Below are positions 10,615 to 21,239 of a DNA stretch of 64,000 nt, one piece after another (within the stretch, counting starts at the first letter, position 1; each line of letters opens with the position of its first letter). The stretch is from contig NC_133661.1 of the NCBI RefSeq assembly GCF_037893015.1, forward strand, positions 221,172,299-221,236,298, read 5' to 3'. Below the pieces are notes generated by a model, which was not told where the DNA came from, searched no databases, and saw only the letters and a list, made by a program, of their open reading frames with translations. This DNA is from Macrotis lagotis. Taxonomy: Eukaryota; Chordata; Mammalia; Peramelemorphia; Peramelidae. A program made the position numbers and the translations under genes.

Positions 10615-12060
10615 ATCAAAAATAATATGTTAAAAACAAACTAGGCCAAATGGCATCACAGGTGCAAAAAGCCAATGAGAAGAATGCCTTAAAAGACTGT
10701 ATTGGACAAATAGAAAAAGAGATACAAAAATTAACTGAATAAAAATAAACTCCTTAAGAAGTAGAATTAGCCAAATGAAAAAAGAAGGACAAATGTTCAC
10801 ACAAACAAAAAAAATTTTAAATAAATTAAATTTAAAAAATTTTGAGAAGGGATAGGCTTAAAGGAGAGAGAGAATAGAATAAGTTTAAAAAGAGGATGAA
10901 GGAGCATAGTAATATGAAAAAAATTAACAATTTTCTTTAATAAGGACTTCATTCCTCAAACATATAGAGAACCAAGAGTCAAATTTATAAAAATTAGAGT
11001 TATTCTCCAATTAATAAATGAAGAAAAGACAGGAATAGTTTTTAGTTGAAAAATGTCCTAATTCACTATTAATTGGGGAAATGCAAATTAAAACAATCCT
11101 AAGGTATTCTTCATATCTATTTGATTGGCTCACAGAACTGAAATAAAAATGACAAATGTTGGATGGAATGTTGGGAAAATGAGACATTGTGAACTGATTC
11201 AACCATTCTGGAGAGTAATTTGGAACTATGACCCTAGGGGCTATAAAACCATACATATCATTTGACCCAGCAATACCACCACTAGGCCTGTATCCCAAAT
11301 GAGATTAAAAAACAAAAGTAGAAGAACCTATATATCCAAAAATATTTATAGTAGGGGTAGCTAAGTGGTGCAGTGGATAGAGCAATGGCCCTGGAGTCAG
11401 GAGTACCTGAATTCAAATCCAGCCTCAGACACTAAATAATTAGTTGGCTGTGTGGCCTTGGGCAAGCCACTTAACCCCATTGCCTTGCAAAAACTAAAAA
11501 AATATATTTATAGTAGCTCTCTTCTTGAGTCAAAGGAGTTGCCTATCAATTGGGAAATGACTCAACAAATTACGGTATAGGATTATGATGGAATAGTATT
11601 CTACTATAAATAACTTATCAGCAGGATGCTTTCAGAAAACTGGAAAGACATGAGTCAGTGTTTTGTACTGTGCACAAAGAAATGTTTTAAGATAATCAAC
11701 TGTGGAATGACTTAGGTATTCTCAGTATAACAATGATCTAAGACAACTCTGAAGGACTTATGATGAAAAATGCTATCACCAGAAAAAGAACTGAAGGTAT
11801 CTGATTGAATGATACAGATTGAATGATACTTTTTTAAACAATTTTTCTTGGGGGGTTTTGTGGGGTGTATATTTCCTCTCACAACATGATTATTATGGAT
11901 ATGCTTTCCATGACTACTCATGTATAACCTATAACTTATTGCTTGTCTTCTAAATTAAGGGAATGTAAGAAGGGAGGAAGGACAAGAATTTGGAACTCAT
12001 GGTGTTAAAAATGAATGCTAAAAATTGTTTTTATATGTAATGGGAAAAATAAAATACTAA
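10615..12060 (+). mobile_element. Internally deleted L1 (L1-J)
   Basis: Starts with ORF1 coiled-coil sequence (10,640-10,800, Lys/Glu-rich) and jumps to the ORF2 C-terminus (10,910-11,320), where the frame reads DPAIPPLGLYPK-like residues, then the 3' UTR. Most of ORF1 and the endonuclease and RT domains are missing. It ends at about 12,060 with an A-rich tail. A SINE is inserted at 11,354-11,503. Confidence 0.75.
11354..11503 (+). repeat. tRNA-derived marsupial SINE
   Basis: Head 'gtagctaagtggtgcagtgg', B-box 'attcaaatcc' and tail 'ttgccttgcaaaaac'. Flanked by a perfect 12-base target duplication ATATTTATAGTA (11,342-11,353 and 11,504-11,515). Confidence 0.95.
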
Positions 12061-12086
12061 ATAAAATAAAGGATAAGAATCATCTT

Positions 12087-12270
12087 GGAGGAGCAACTAG
12101 GTGGTGCAGTGGATAGAGCATTGGCCCTGGAGTCAGAAGTACCTGAGTTCAAATCCGGCCTCAGACACTTAATAATTACCTAGCTGTGTGGCCTTGGGCA
12201 AACCACTTAACCCCATTTGCCTTGCAAAAAAAAAAAATCAAAACAAAAACAAAACAAAACCAAAAGAAAA
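12087..12270 (+). repeat. tRNA-derived marsupial SINE
   Basis: Complete head-to-tail copy with a long A-rich tail (AAAACAAAAC). Perfect 11-base target duplication AGAATCATCTT at 12,076-12,086 and 12,271-12,281. Confidence 0.95.
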
Positions 12271-12395
12271 AGAATCATCTTTAAGTATGCAGAGAACTCT
12301 CAAAACTCAATTTCTGTCTCACAAGCAGTCATTTGAGGGAGGCAAATTACTTCTCTAGATACAAATCAGGTTAAGTGGAAAAAAATCACCAAATC

Positions 12396-12555
12396 AATTT
12401 TTTATTTTTTTTTTTACTTAAGGCAGTGGGGTTCAAGTGACTTGCCCAAGGTCAAACAGCTAGACAATTATTAAGTGTCTGAGGCCAGATTGAAACGCAG
12501 GTCCTCCTGACTCCAAGGTCAGTGCTCTATCCTCTGCACCTCTAGCTGTCCCTAA
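12396..12555 (-). repeat. tRNA-derived marsupial SINE
   Basis: T-run, 'aggcagtggggttcaagtga', 'cttgcccaaggtcaaacagc', 'ttaagtgtctgaggccagat', ending in 'cctctagctgtccc'. More diverged than its neighbours. Confidence 0.9.
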
Positions 12556-12689
12556 ATTTTTTAAATTTAAATAGAATCATAGAGGTTCAGAGTTGAGAAG
12601 ATCTTCCTAGGGGACTTTTAGGGCAGAGCCCTGATAGATGAAGCCTCTGGACAGATATTAAAGCTGCAGATTCCATAAAAATAAAAAGA

Positions 12690-13771
12690 TCCAAAGAAGT
12701 TTAGAATGTGAGACATCATGGAGAATCTTCAGTGAAGGTCTGTCTCTTTGGGGGAAAAGAGGAAGTGAAACTCTACTAGGTGAGAGAGTGGAAAGGCCCA
12801 TGGAATGTTTTTAATCACAGTGTAGTCCAGGTCCTGATACCTTGACAATAGCATTGGTCCCAGCAGCTATACAGCATTCCCTCAGGGAGGATCCAATCCC
12901 CAAAGTTTGAACCCTGGGAACACTGGATCAATAGACAGGACTGAATTGGGAACAAACCACTGCATAGGCACAACCTAGACTTTAAGGAGGAAACAAACCT
13001 CTGCAAAGGCAACAACTGGACTACATAGGACAAGCCAGGGTTCAGACTCCAATCCCAATATAAAAAACTTGGGTTTATATTTTCTAGGCCCCAGGTTTAG
13101 AGGTCAATCGAGATGAGCAAAAAAGGTGAAAGAACACTCTATAGAAAACTACTATGCAGATAAAGATGATAACAAAGCTACCTCAGAACAAGAAAATAGT
13201 GAAAAATTACCTATGGGGATGTCTCAAAAGAATCTTTGAATCTGACTCAAATCCAAAAGCTCACGGAATGGGGGAAGAAGAAAAATGGAAAAAAAGAAAT
13301 GAGTCATGCATGGAAATTCTGAAAAATTGATCAAAGAAATCAACTCCTTTAAAAGTAAAAATAACCAAGTGGAAAATGAATGTAACTCTTTAAAAAGTCA
13401 ATATGGATGAACTGGAAAAGGAATGTAACTTGGCAAAGAGTACAATTAACCAACTGGAAAAGGAAACACAAAAACTAACTGAAGAAAATAAAACCCTAAA
13501 AATTAGAATTGGACAAATAGAAGCCAAGCCAATGTATCTACAAGACTACAAGATTCCAAAAAAAAAATAAAGTAAAAAACTGAAAAAATGAAGAAAACAT
13601 AAAGTACCTTTAAGAAAAAAAAGATCTGGAAAATAGATCCAGAAGAGATGATTTATGAAATATTGGACCTCTCGAAACCTAACTAAAAGAAAGAACCTGG
13701 AAAACATCTTTCAAGAAATTATCAGGGAAAGCTGTCTAAATCTGCTAGAGCAAGAAAACAAAATAGCCATT
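12690..13771 (+). mobile_element. Outer L1 (L1-E), 5' part: 5' UTR and ORF1 N-terminus
   Basis: The 5' UTR (about 12,690-13,140) matches the plus-strand L1 at 60,990 ('agtgaaggtctgtctctttg' against 'aatgaagaactgtctctttg'). ORF1 coiled-coil sequence follows, and the last L1 words are 'ctagagcaagaaaacaaaat' and 'agccatt' at 13,771. ORF1 resumes at 24,635 with 'tattgaaagaa...', exactly where the 61,940 copy continues ('aattgaaagaatcc'). So 13,771 and 24,635 are two halves of one L1 split by a provirus. Confidence 0.85.
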
Positions 13772-14248
13772 TGTGTGGGAGAGATGACTACTGACCCAAT
13801 TAATTAAACAAAAGGCTTCTCAAGGTAGAAACAGAGAGCAGTTTTATTCCATTTCTGCAGAAATAGGGCGTCACCTTCACCAGCAAGTCTGTTAGAGTAA
13901 GGTGAAATGGAAGAAGCAAGACAGATTTTTATACACTGTGATAAGAAAGTTTGACTACATTGCCTCATTCCCCCATCCTGTCTCACTTTTGTGTCAGGGG
14001 CTCACAGCCTTGTGATCACCTTTCAGGGTCTTTTCTGCCCTCAGGATGCAGGAAGTCACAGTTGATAGTGAGGTCAGACATAACCTTAGGTAATTCTTTC
14101 TCAATGTGTACAGGGGTCTGCTTCTGTGCAGATAAGACCTTTACAATATCCTTAGGAAGGAGACAGTTTTATAATATTTCTTGAGACAGAATAGAAGTCA
14201 CTTTCTCAAGAACCTGAGGAGTCTTCACTCAGCAATTTATCCCTCTCA
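13772..14248 (-). repeat. 3' LTR of provirus ERV-A
   Basis: Bounded by TG...CA. On the minus strand it carries a TATA box (TATAAAA, 13,933-13,927) and a poly(A) signal AATAAA (13,848-13,843), in LTR order. It aligns along its whole length to 24,155-24,634 (shared words: 'agataagacctttacaatat', 'ttcttgagacagaa', 'gagtcttcactcagcaattt'), with visible divergence. A G-rich polypurine tract lies immediately upstream. Left flank is L1-E, with the 4-base target copy CATT at 13,768-13,771. Confidence 0.85.
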
Positions 14249-14263
14249 ATCCTCCCCCCCCCT
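14249..14263 (-). other. ERV-A polypurine tract
   Basis: Minus-strand AAGGGGGGGGGAGGAT directly abuts the LTR start (TGAGAGGG). This is the expected site for plus-strand DNA priming and shows that 13,772-14,248 is the 3' LTR and not a solo LTR. Confidence 0.8.
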
Positions 14264-15221
14264 TATTTACACACTTTAAAGACTTCTGACATCTTTCTTT
14301 CTTTTTTTTTTTAGGTTTTTGCAAGGCAAATGGGGTCAAGTGGCTTGCCCAAGGCCACACAGCTAAGTAATTATTAAGTGTCTGAGACCGAATTTGAACC
14401 CAGGTACTCCTGACTCCAGGGACAATGCTTTATCCACTGCACCACCTAACTGCCCCAGCACATCTTTCTTGATATATCTCACCTACTCTTTCATTTATCT
14501 CTCCCTCAGGAGCTGGTCTTTCCTCTTCATCCTGATTTACTAGCTCCTATCCTTTCCCTCTCAAGACTATCATTCTTACTTGCCTTCCAATATTCAGCAC
14601 ACTGATTGCTATCAACAGTCACCCAATAACCTCCCTCCTTTTCTCTCAATGGCAAAAGGGGCAGATCCCCTAACTACACAACTACATAGGTGAGAGATGA
14701 TGGAGATGAATTGGTCCAGTGTCTCTCCTTCTCTCTTCTCCTCTCCCCTAGAGACATCCAATGTCCTTCTGCATCTTCAGAATCTGTTCCAAAAAGACCT
14801 TTCCATCTCATGTGACTTGTTGAGACTCTGGCTTCTGGTAAAAATGAAAATAAAACTGCCTAACATTTTACTCAGATCAAAAACACATGTTTTCATTAAA
14901 AGACAATGAGATTATGGAGCTTATTGCAATTTACATTTTGCCTTACTCACTGTCATGTTGACACACTTTAACCTAATAAACTTCCATAAGTGTTTGCTAC
15001 TGGAATAAACTAAACTGAGAACTACCACATTAACTTAAGCTTGTAATAGTCTTAACCTTTTACTCTCATTACAATAGTGACTCAAACATCCTTAAACAAA
15101 ATGAATTTTTCCCAAAATATTCCCAAATATACCAGTTTTTCTTTTCCTGATGTAGCTGTCTGACTAATATTCTTTTCCTTAAACTAGACCTTGAAACTGA
15201 TATTATCCTAAAAAATTTCCC
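14264..15221 (-). mobile_element. ERV-A internal sequence, 3' end
   Basis: Lies between the polypurine tract and the poly-T edge of a HAL1 copy. I recognise no env or pol motif in any minus-strand frame, and the frames are short, so it is either heavily decayed env or non-coding internal sequence. A SINE interrupts it at 14,289-14,456. Confidence 0.5.
14289..14456 (-). repeat. tRNA-derived marsupial SINE inside ERV-A
   Basis: T-run, 'aggtttttgcaaggcaaatg', 'gtggcttgcccaaggccaca', 'gaatttgaacccaggtactc', ending 'caccacctaactgcccc'. The word ACATCTTTCTT occurs on both sides as a likely target duplication. Confidence 0.9.
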
Positions 15222-15515
15222 ATTTTTTCTTTTTTTAGTTAATGCTGTGGTTTATTTATTTTATATTATTATAATAATCTTGTTGTGAGAGTAATCATAA
15301 CCCCCCTCCCCCCAAAACAGATGAGCAACCTCAAGAATAGTGAGAGAGGAAAAAAAGTGTACTTCAGTCTGTGTTCAGATTGCAATGGCTTGGTCTCTGG
15401 GATGAGTTGCTTTCCCCATCATAGCCACCAAAGAAGTTGCTTCAATATTTTTCCCACGGTTGCTATCACTAGCTGTGTTTACCTGCACTCTATTCCTCCC
15501 CACTCTCATCTATTC

Positions 15516-15520
<5 letters not shown>

Positions 15521-15574
<54 letters not shown>
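15521..15574. repeat. (TC)n microsatellite
   Basis: About 27 uninterrupted TC units inside the HAL1 spacer. Confidence 0.95.
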
Positions 15575-15578
<4 letters not shown>

Positions 15579-16000
15579 TCCTTTCCTTGTTCAGAAGTGT
15601 GTGGCATCTGAGTAGTCACTCCAACAAACTTCCCTCTCCTACCACCACTCCCCCTTCCCCCCCCATTCCCCCATCCCATCCCTTTCCTCTGATTTTTCTC
15701 TAGAGTAAGATAGATTTCTATACCTTATTAAGTGTGTATGCTATTTCCTCTCTGAGCCATTTCTAATGAGAATGAAGGCTCACTCATTCCCCCTCACCTT
15801 CCCCAATTCCACTCCATTGTAAAAGGGTTTTCTTGACTCTTATGTGAAATATCTTAGCTCCTTCCTCCCAGTACTTTCCTTTATTACCCATTGACTCCAT
15901 CTTTTTACTATATTATACCATTATATTCAGCTCCTTCTGTGCCTTGCCTATAAATGCTCCTTCTAACTGCTCTTATAAATGAGAAAGTTCATCTGAGTTA

Positions 16001-16312
16001 TCAGTATTTTCTTCCCATGAAGAAATACAAGCAGTTTAAGATCATGATGTTCCTCATAATTAGTCCTTCTGGTCCACCCTCTCTGTGGTTCCCCCAGGTC
16101 CTGTACTTGGAGATCAAACTTTCTGTTTCAGCTCTGGTTGTTTTAATAGGAAAGTTTGAAAGTTCCCTTTTTTCATTGAAAGTCCATCTTTTCCCCTGAA
16201 AGAGGATGTTCAGTTTTGCTGGGTAGTTGATTCTCAGTTGTAAACCAAGATCTTTTGCCTTCTGGAATATCATATTCCAAGTCCAATGAACCCTTATTGT
16301 AGATGTTGCCAA
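16001..16312 (-). pseudogene. HAL1 ORF1p C-terminal domain remnant
   Basis: A 103-codon open minus-strand piece. Residues 12-45 hold a block around WNMIFQKAKDLGLQLRINYP followed by AKLNILFQGK, which matches the C-terminal domain of L1-type ORF1 proteins (chaperone/RNA-binding). The coiled-coil half lies at higher coordinates and is frameshifted. Confidence 0.65.
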
Positions 16313-16944
16313 AGCCTGTGTAATCCTGACTATGGAGCCACAGTAGTTGAATTGTTTGTTTCTGGCAGCTTTTAGTATTTTCTCTTTAACTTGGGAGTTC
16401 TGGAGTCTGGCTATAATATTCCTGGAAGTTTTTCTGAGATCTCTTTCAGGAGATGATTGGGGTATTCCCTTAACTTTTATTTTACCCTTCTGCTTCTAGG
16501 ATCTCAGGGCAATTTTACTGTATTATTTCTTGAAATGTGAATTCTTGAGTCTTTTCCGGGTCAGGACTTTCAGGTAGCCCAATAATTTTTAAATTTCCTC
16601 TTCTGGATCTGTTTCCAGGTTGGTTGTTTTTCCGATGAGATGTTTCACATTTTCTTCTAATTTTTTGGGGGGGAGGGTGTTGGTATAATTTTATTTCTTC
16701 CTGAGAGTTCTCACAAAGTCATCAGCTTCCTATTGTTTCATTTTTCATTTGAAGCAATTATTTTCTTTAAAGAGCTTTTTTATTTCCTTTTCCAACTGGC
16801 CAATCCTGCTTTTTTTTAAGGATTCTTCTACTCATTTGCCTTTTGTGTTGCTTTTTTTCTTTCATTTGGCCTAAACTGGTTTTTAATATGTTATTTTCTT
16901 CAGTGTTTTTTTTTGTATTTCTTTTACTAAGCTGCTGACTTGGT

Positions 16945-17770
16945 TTTCATGTTTTATAACATTGTCTTTATGACTAAATCCTGCACCCATTTTCATCTTA
17001 TCTTGGTATGGGGTGTCAGATATTGGTCTAATCCAAGTTTCTGCCATATTGACTTCCAATTTTACCAATAGTTTTCATCAGAGAGAGTTCTTATCCCAGA
17101 AGGTAGGTTCTTTGAGTTTATCAAACAGCAGACTATCATAATGATTTCCTGCTGTCTCTTTTTTATCTAGTCTATTCCACTAATCCACCACTCTATTTTT
17201 TAGCCAATACCAAACAGTTTTGATGACTGATGCTTTATAATATCATTTTAGATATGGTAAGACTAAGTTACCTTCTTTTGCACTTTTTTTCATCAAACCC
17301 CTGGGCATTCTTAACTTTTTGTTTCTCCATACAAATTTACTTACAAATTTTTCTAGCTCATTAAAGTAATTTTTGTAAGTTTGATTGATAAGGCACTAAA
17401 TAAGCAGTTTAATTTAGGTAGAATTGTCATTTTTATTATATTAGTTCAACCTATCCACGAGCAGTTGATATTTGCCTAGTTATTTAAATCTGATTTTATT
17501 TATGTGAAAGTGTTTTACAGTTGTTTTCTTAGTTTCTGAATCTGCCTTGGCAGGTAGACTTACAAGCATTTTATATTATCTGAAGTTACTTTAAATGGAA
17601 CTTCTCTTTCTAGCTCCAGCTGCTGTATCTTGTTAGTACTATACAGAAATGCTGAGGATTTATGTGGGTTTATTTTATATTTAGCAACTTTCCTAAAGTT
17701 GCTAATTGTTCCTAGTAGTTTTTTAGATGAGTTTTGAGGATTTTCTAGGTATACAATCATATTCAGCCCT
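16945..17770 (-). mobile_element. L1 ORF2 fragment
   Basis: Repeats, in the same orientation, the content of 19,020-19,715: 'actaaatcctgcacccattt', 'ttgaggattttctaggtata'. It has no 3' end of its own, so it is a separate, truncated insertion or a remnant left by rearrangement. 17,771-17,821 is unassigned. Confidence 0.65.
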
Positions 17771-18347
17771 GAATATTTAACTACACTTTCCTTAAACCTC
17801 TCTAAATAAACGAAAGGAGAACTCTTTTCTTTTTTTTTAAAGAAAGATTGTATTTATTTTGTTTTACAATTTTTCCCCTGTTCTTGCTTCCTTTCCCCCC
17901 TACCCCCCAAAGAAGGCACTCTGTAAATCTTTACATTGTTTTCATGGTAAACATTGATCTAAGTTGAATGTGATGAGACAGAAATCATATCCTTAAGGAA
18001 AAAAATAAAGTATAAGAGATAGCAACATTACATAATAAGATATTTTTTTCCTAAACTGAAGGTAATAATCTTTGATCTTTTTTCAAACTCCACAATTCTT
18101 TCTCTGGATTTAGATGTCATTCTCCATCGCAGACACCCCCAAATTGCCCCTTATTGTTGCACTGATGAAATGAGCAAGTCCATCAAGGTTGATCATCACC
18201 CCCATGTTGCTGTTAGGGTGTACAGTGTTTTTCTGGTTCTGCTCATCTCACTCAGCATCAGTTCATGCAAATCCTTCCAGGCTTCCCTGAATTCCCATCC
18301 CTCCTGGTTTCTAATAGAACAATAATGTTCCATGAACATAGTTGCTT

Positions 18348-18722
18348 TTAATATTTTGTATAAGTGATGTTTTTACCTTTTTTCATCATCTCTTCAGGGT
18401 ATAGATCCAGTAGTGGTATTGCTGGATCAAAGGGTATACACATTTTTGTTGCCCTTTGGGCATAATTCCAATTTGGACTTACTTTCCAGGAAGGTTGGAT
18501 GAGTTCCCAGCTGCACCAACAATGCATTAGTGTCCCAGATTTCCCACATCCCTTCCAACATTGGTCATTGTCCTTTCTGGTCATATTGGCCATTCTGAGA
18601 GGTGTCAGGTGGTACCTCAGAGATACTTTAATTTGCATTTCTCTAATAAGTAGTGATTTAGAGCAATTTTTCATATGACTATGGATTGCTTTGATTTCCT
18701 CTGCTATAAATTGCCTTTGCAT
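18348..18722 (-). pseudogene. L1-G ORF2 C-terminal fragment
   Basis: A 124-codon open piece. It holds the cysteine-rich/tryptophan block (CWKGCGKSGTLMHCWCSWEL) followed by DPAIPLLDLYPEE, both standard near the end of L1 ORF2p. Upstream frame is broken at about 18,740. Confidence 0.8.
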
Positions 18723-19709
18723 ATCATTTGACCACTTGTCAATTGGAGGAATGGCTTGTTTTTTTGAAAATTTGACTTAGTTCTCTGTATATTGTAGAAA
18801 TGCGTCCTTTGTCAGTAATATTAGTTATAAAAATTATTTCCCAATATGCTACATTTCTTTTGATCTTGGTTACAGTGGTTTTGTCTGTGCAGAAGCTTTT
18901 TGATTTAATGTAATCAAAATTATCTATTTTGTTTTTAATGATGTTCTCCATCTCTTCCTTGGTCATAAACTGCTTTCCTTTCCATAGATCTGACAGGTAT
19001 ACTACTCCTTAATCTTCCAGTTTGCTTATAATATTGTTTTTTGTGTCTAAATCCTGTATACATTTTGATCTTATTTTGGTATAGGGTGTGAGGTCTTGGT
19101 CTAATCCAAGTTTCTTCCATACTAACTTACAATTTTCCCAATATATTTTATTGAAGTGTTTTTATCCCAATAACTGGACTCTTTGGGTTTATCAAACAGT
19201 AGATTACTATAATCATTTCCTGCTATTGTACCTAGTTTATTCCACTGATCAACCACTCTATTTCTTAGCTAATACCAGACAGTTTTTATGACTGATGCTT
19301 TAATAAAATAATTTGAGATCTGGTAAGGCTAAGCCTCCTTCTTTTGAACTTTTTTCATTGAATCCCTGGAAATTCTTGACTTTTTATTTCTCCATATGAA
19401 TTTACTTACAATTTTTTCTAACTCTTTGAAGTAATTTTTTGGAATTTTGATTGGTAAGACACTAAACAAGTAGTTCAATTTTGGTAAAGTTGTCATTTTT
19501 ATTATATTAATTCGACCTATCCATGAGCAGTTGATGTTTGCCTAGTTATTTAAATCTGATTTTAATTATGTGAAAGTGTTTTACAGTTGTTTTCTTAGAG
19601 TTTCTGAATCTGCCTTGGCAGGGTAGACTCCTAGGCATTTTATATCGTCTGAGGTTATTTTGAATGGGATTTCTCTTTCTAACTCTTTCTACTGCATCTT
19701 GCTAGTCAT

Positions 19710-19715
19710 ATAAAG
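19710..19715. repeat. Target-site duplication of ERV-B, left copy
   Basis: ATAAAG, matching 22,824-22,829. Joining the two L1-G flanks at this word restores an uninterrupted L1 sequence (compare 17,640-17,660), so it is a true target duplication. Six bases is the length made by betaretroviruses. Confidence 0.85.
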
Positions 19716-20008
19716 GGGGATGTGGAAAACCAATTTTTATACCATGCCTCACCTTTCTCTCTCTCCCTTTTTCTTTTTTCCAGGCTATCCTTAACCCTTT
19801 GCAGACTGTCTTCTACCAGGCCAAGTTTATCCTTAAAAAAACAGCATTCTTCCTTTAGTGCCGCGCAGAGTCCCCCCTGTTGTAAAAATAACAAATCAAG
19901 ACCGTGTCTATTTTGTAATGCTACTTCAGCTAGAGAGGCAACAGAATCTTTTAGGTGTTCTAGCCCTGCTTGAAGTTCTGAGTTAGGTGAGGAAAAAGGG
20001 AGACAAGG
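19716..20008 (-). pseudogene. env: ERV-B env, transmembrane (TM) subunit remnant
   Basis: In the frame ending at 19,706, residues 33-52 contain the conserved immunosuppressive-type segment (LQNRHGLDLLF) followed by a CX6CC motif (Cys50, Cys57, Cys58), the mark of gamma/type D TM proteins that bond covalently to the surface subunit. A charged helix (SLEKRKREREKGE) follows. The frame leaves viral sequence at 19,716 and stops in L1 sequence at 19,706-19,708, so membrane-spanning and cytoplasmic parts are missing. The N-terminal fusion peptide and cleavage site are also absent, because the surface-subunit end runs almost directly into the heptad region with a frame change near 19,980-20,008. Confidence 0.85.
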
Positions 20009-20388
20009 ACACAATAGTCCTTTTTCTCAAGGAATTGTTTGGTGTCCACAAAGGTGGTTAGTCCTGAGAAGCAGGCAAGATAGGTATTAGGAGGGGCTAC
20101 AGCATATCTATAGGAAGTATTAATAAGGGTACTTTGGTTACATACTGTGTCTAGCTGAAGAGGGGGGAGCATTTGTGGGCCAAGGAAACAATTTCCCTGA
20201 CCGGAGATTTTTGCAAGAGTGAGGCCTTGGGATTCCCCAGTGCCCCATCTGAGATCATCTGTTCTGTTGGAGTGTGTGATGTTCCCGAATTGAGCAATAC
20301 CTTCATAGAAGGGAGGGGAAGAGGAATAGCAGATCCAGCATTCTTCCAATGAAGAATTCTGTATCTGGGTCAAAGCTTGTACAGAGGC
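19981..20388 (-). pseudogene. env: ERV-B env, surface (SU) subunit C-terminal part
   Basis: Open minus-strand piece (20,373 to about 19,981) carrying a CWIC motif (residues 12-15), the CXXC-type motif of type D/gamma SU proteins, and several N-glycosylation sequons (NSS, NRT, NQS, NTS). It ends with the residues YCVLVSLFPHL, which sits near the SU end. It is separated by a frameshift near 20,375-20,390 from the N-terminal SU piece. Confidence 0.8.
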
Positions 20389-20389
20389 A

Positions 20390-20773
20390 TTAATGAGGTG
20401 ATCCAGTACCCAGTTCCTGCCGTCTCACAATCCCATTTTTACAATAGAAGTCCCCCGTTCTACCACATTGTGGGGCTGATGAGCGATGGTATCCCAGGCA
20501 AACATAAAAGGAGAGGGTCCCAAGCCTCTCTTTTCTATCTTGAGAGCCACAGCCTGTCATGCGATCATAGGACCCCCATACTGCGTCCCATCCACTGTTC
20601 CATTCGGATAATCGACAAAGATCTGGGTACAGGGGAAGCCAGGGTGTCGTGGAGTCAACTTTTGAGGTACTCCAGATGCGGAATCCTTGAGCCTCTTCGA
20701 CTGACCAAGTGTAGTTAAGTAGTTGGTATGAGCAGGACAGCGGAAGGAGCAGGCACAGGACGAGTGCCTTCAT
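20390..20773 (-). pseudogene. env: ERV-B env, signal peptide and SU N-terminal part
   Basis: 127 codons from ATG at 20,773. Residues 1-16 (MKALVLCLLLPLSCSY) form a clear signal peptide. The rest is Trp/Cys-rich, as expected for an SU receptor-binding region, with one sequon (NYT) near residue 20. The start lies 11 bases after the end of the integrase frame, the usual pol/env spacing. It ends at a premature stop caused by the frameshift near 20,390. Confidence 0.8.
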
Positions 20774-20783
20774 GCTGGATCTT

Positions 20784-21197
20784 TTATCTACAAGAGAGCA
20801 CAGAGGGGGATTCCTCAGGGGGTTCCCTGGGTGGATTATGTGATTTTACTAGACACTCGGGTAGCCATCTAGCACTTTGAGCTGATGAATCATAAATACA
20901 GGCATGTCCTTTACCCCAGATAAGGACTGGGTCAGGTCCTTGCCATTTGTTGGAGATGGGATCTCTCCACATAGCCTGTGCATAATTGTGTTCAGTAGTG
21001 GGATGCCAAAGGCGATCTGCTGCAGATTTGGCATTAGCATCAAGGGAGAGGAAATTGAGGACAAAGAGGGCATGGTTAAGAATAGTTTTAGCATTGTTAA
21101 TCTTGGGGTAGAGTGTCTCTGACCCTTTCTGTAATTTAGTAAACATGTTTTTGAGCGTTTGGTGGGCTCTTTCTACAATGCCCTGTCCTTGAGGGCT
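20784..21197 (-). pseudogene. pol: ERV-B pol, integrase C-terminal part
   Basis: The frame ending at 20,784 holds SPQGQGIVERAHQTLKNM, with the catalytic glutamate of the DDE triad at about 21,173-21,171. Downstream comes the C-terminal DNA-binding region with W.DP...GPDPVLIWGKG and RWLPECLV blocks. The two catalytic aspartates, the zinc-binding N-terminus, RT, RNase H and protease are missing. Residues read upstream of 21,197 in this frame are the wrong-frame shadow of gag. Confidence 0.9.
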
Positions 21198-21239
21198 TTT
21201 CATAAGCTCCCTTAGAAGTTTTATAGGTAGTTGAAGCAA

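Larger units (their letters stand above)
15222..16944 (-). mobile_element. HAL1 (half-L1) element inside ERV-A
   Basis: Poly-T edge, L1-like 3' UTR (15,240-15,480), a pyrimidine-rich spacer with a TC microsatellite, an inter-ORF region (15,600-15,990), then ORF1 (16,000-16,940). No ORF2 lies between the 3' UTR and ORF1, which defines HAL1 elements. They depend on L1 for movement. Confidence 0.65.
17822..19715 (-). mobile_element. Inner L1 (L1-G), 3' part
   Basis: Poly-T edge at 17,822, 3' UTR ('ggttctgctcatctcactca'), ORF2 C-terminus (minus frame 18,722-18,348 with RATKMCIPFDPAIPLLDLYP) and reverse-transcriptase region up to 19,715. It breaks off at '...tagtcatataaag' and resumes at 23,017. 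The 6-base word ATAAAG at 19,710-19,715 is the target duplication of ERV-B. Confidence 0.85.

Noticed and set aside
13772..14248. Solo LTR interpretation of this copy
   Set aside because: A polypurine tract lies directly upstream on the coding strand, its left flank is L1 ORF1 that continues beyond the other LTR at 24,635, and the two LTRs share a target duplication with one mismatch.
20377..20718. 113-codon plus-strand open frame across env
   Set aside because: Shadow of the minus-strand env frames, which carry the recognisable motifs.
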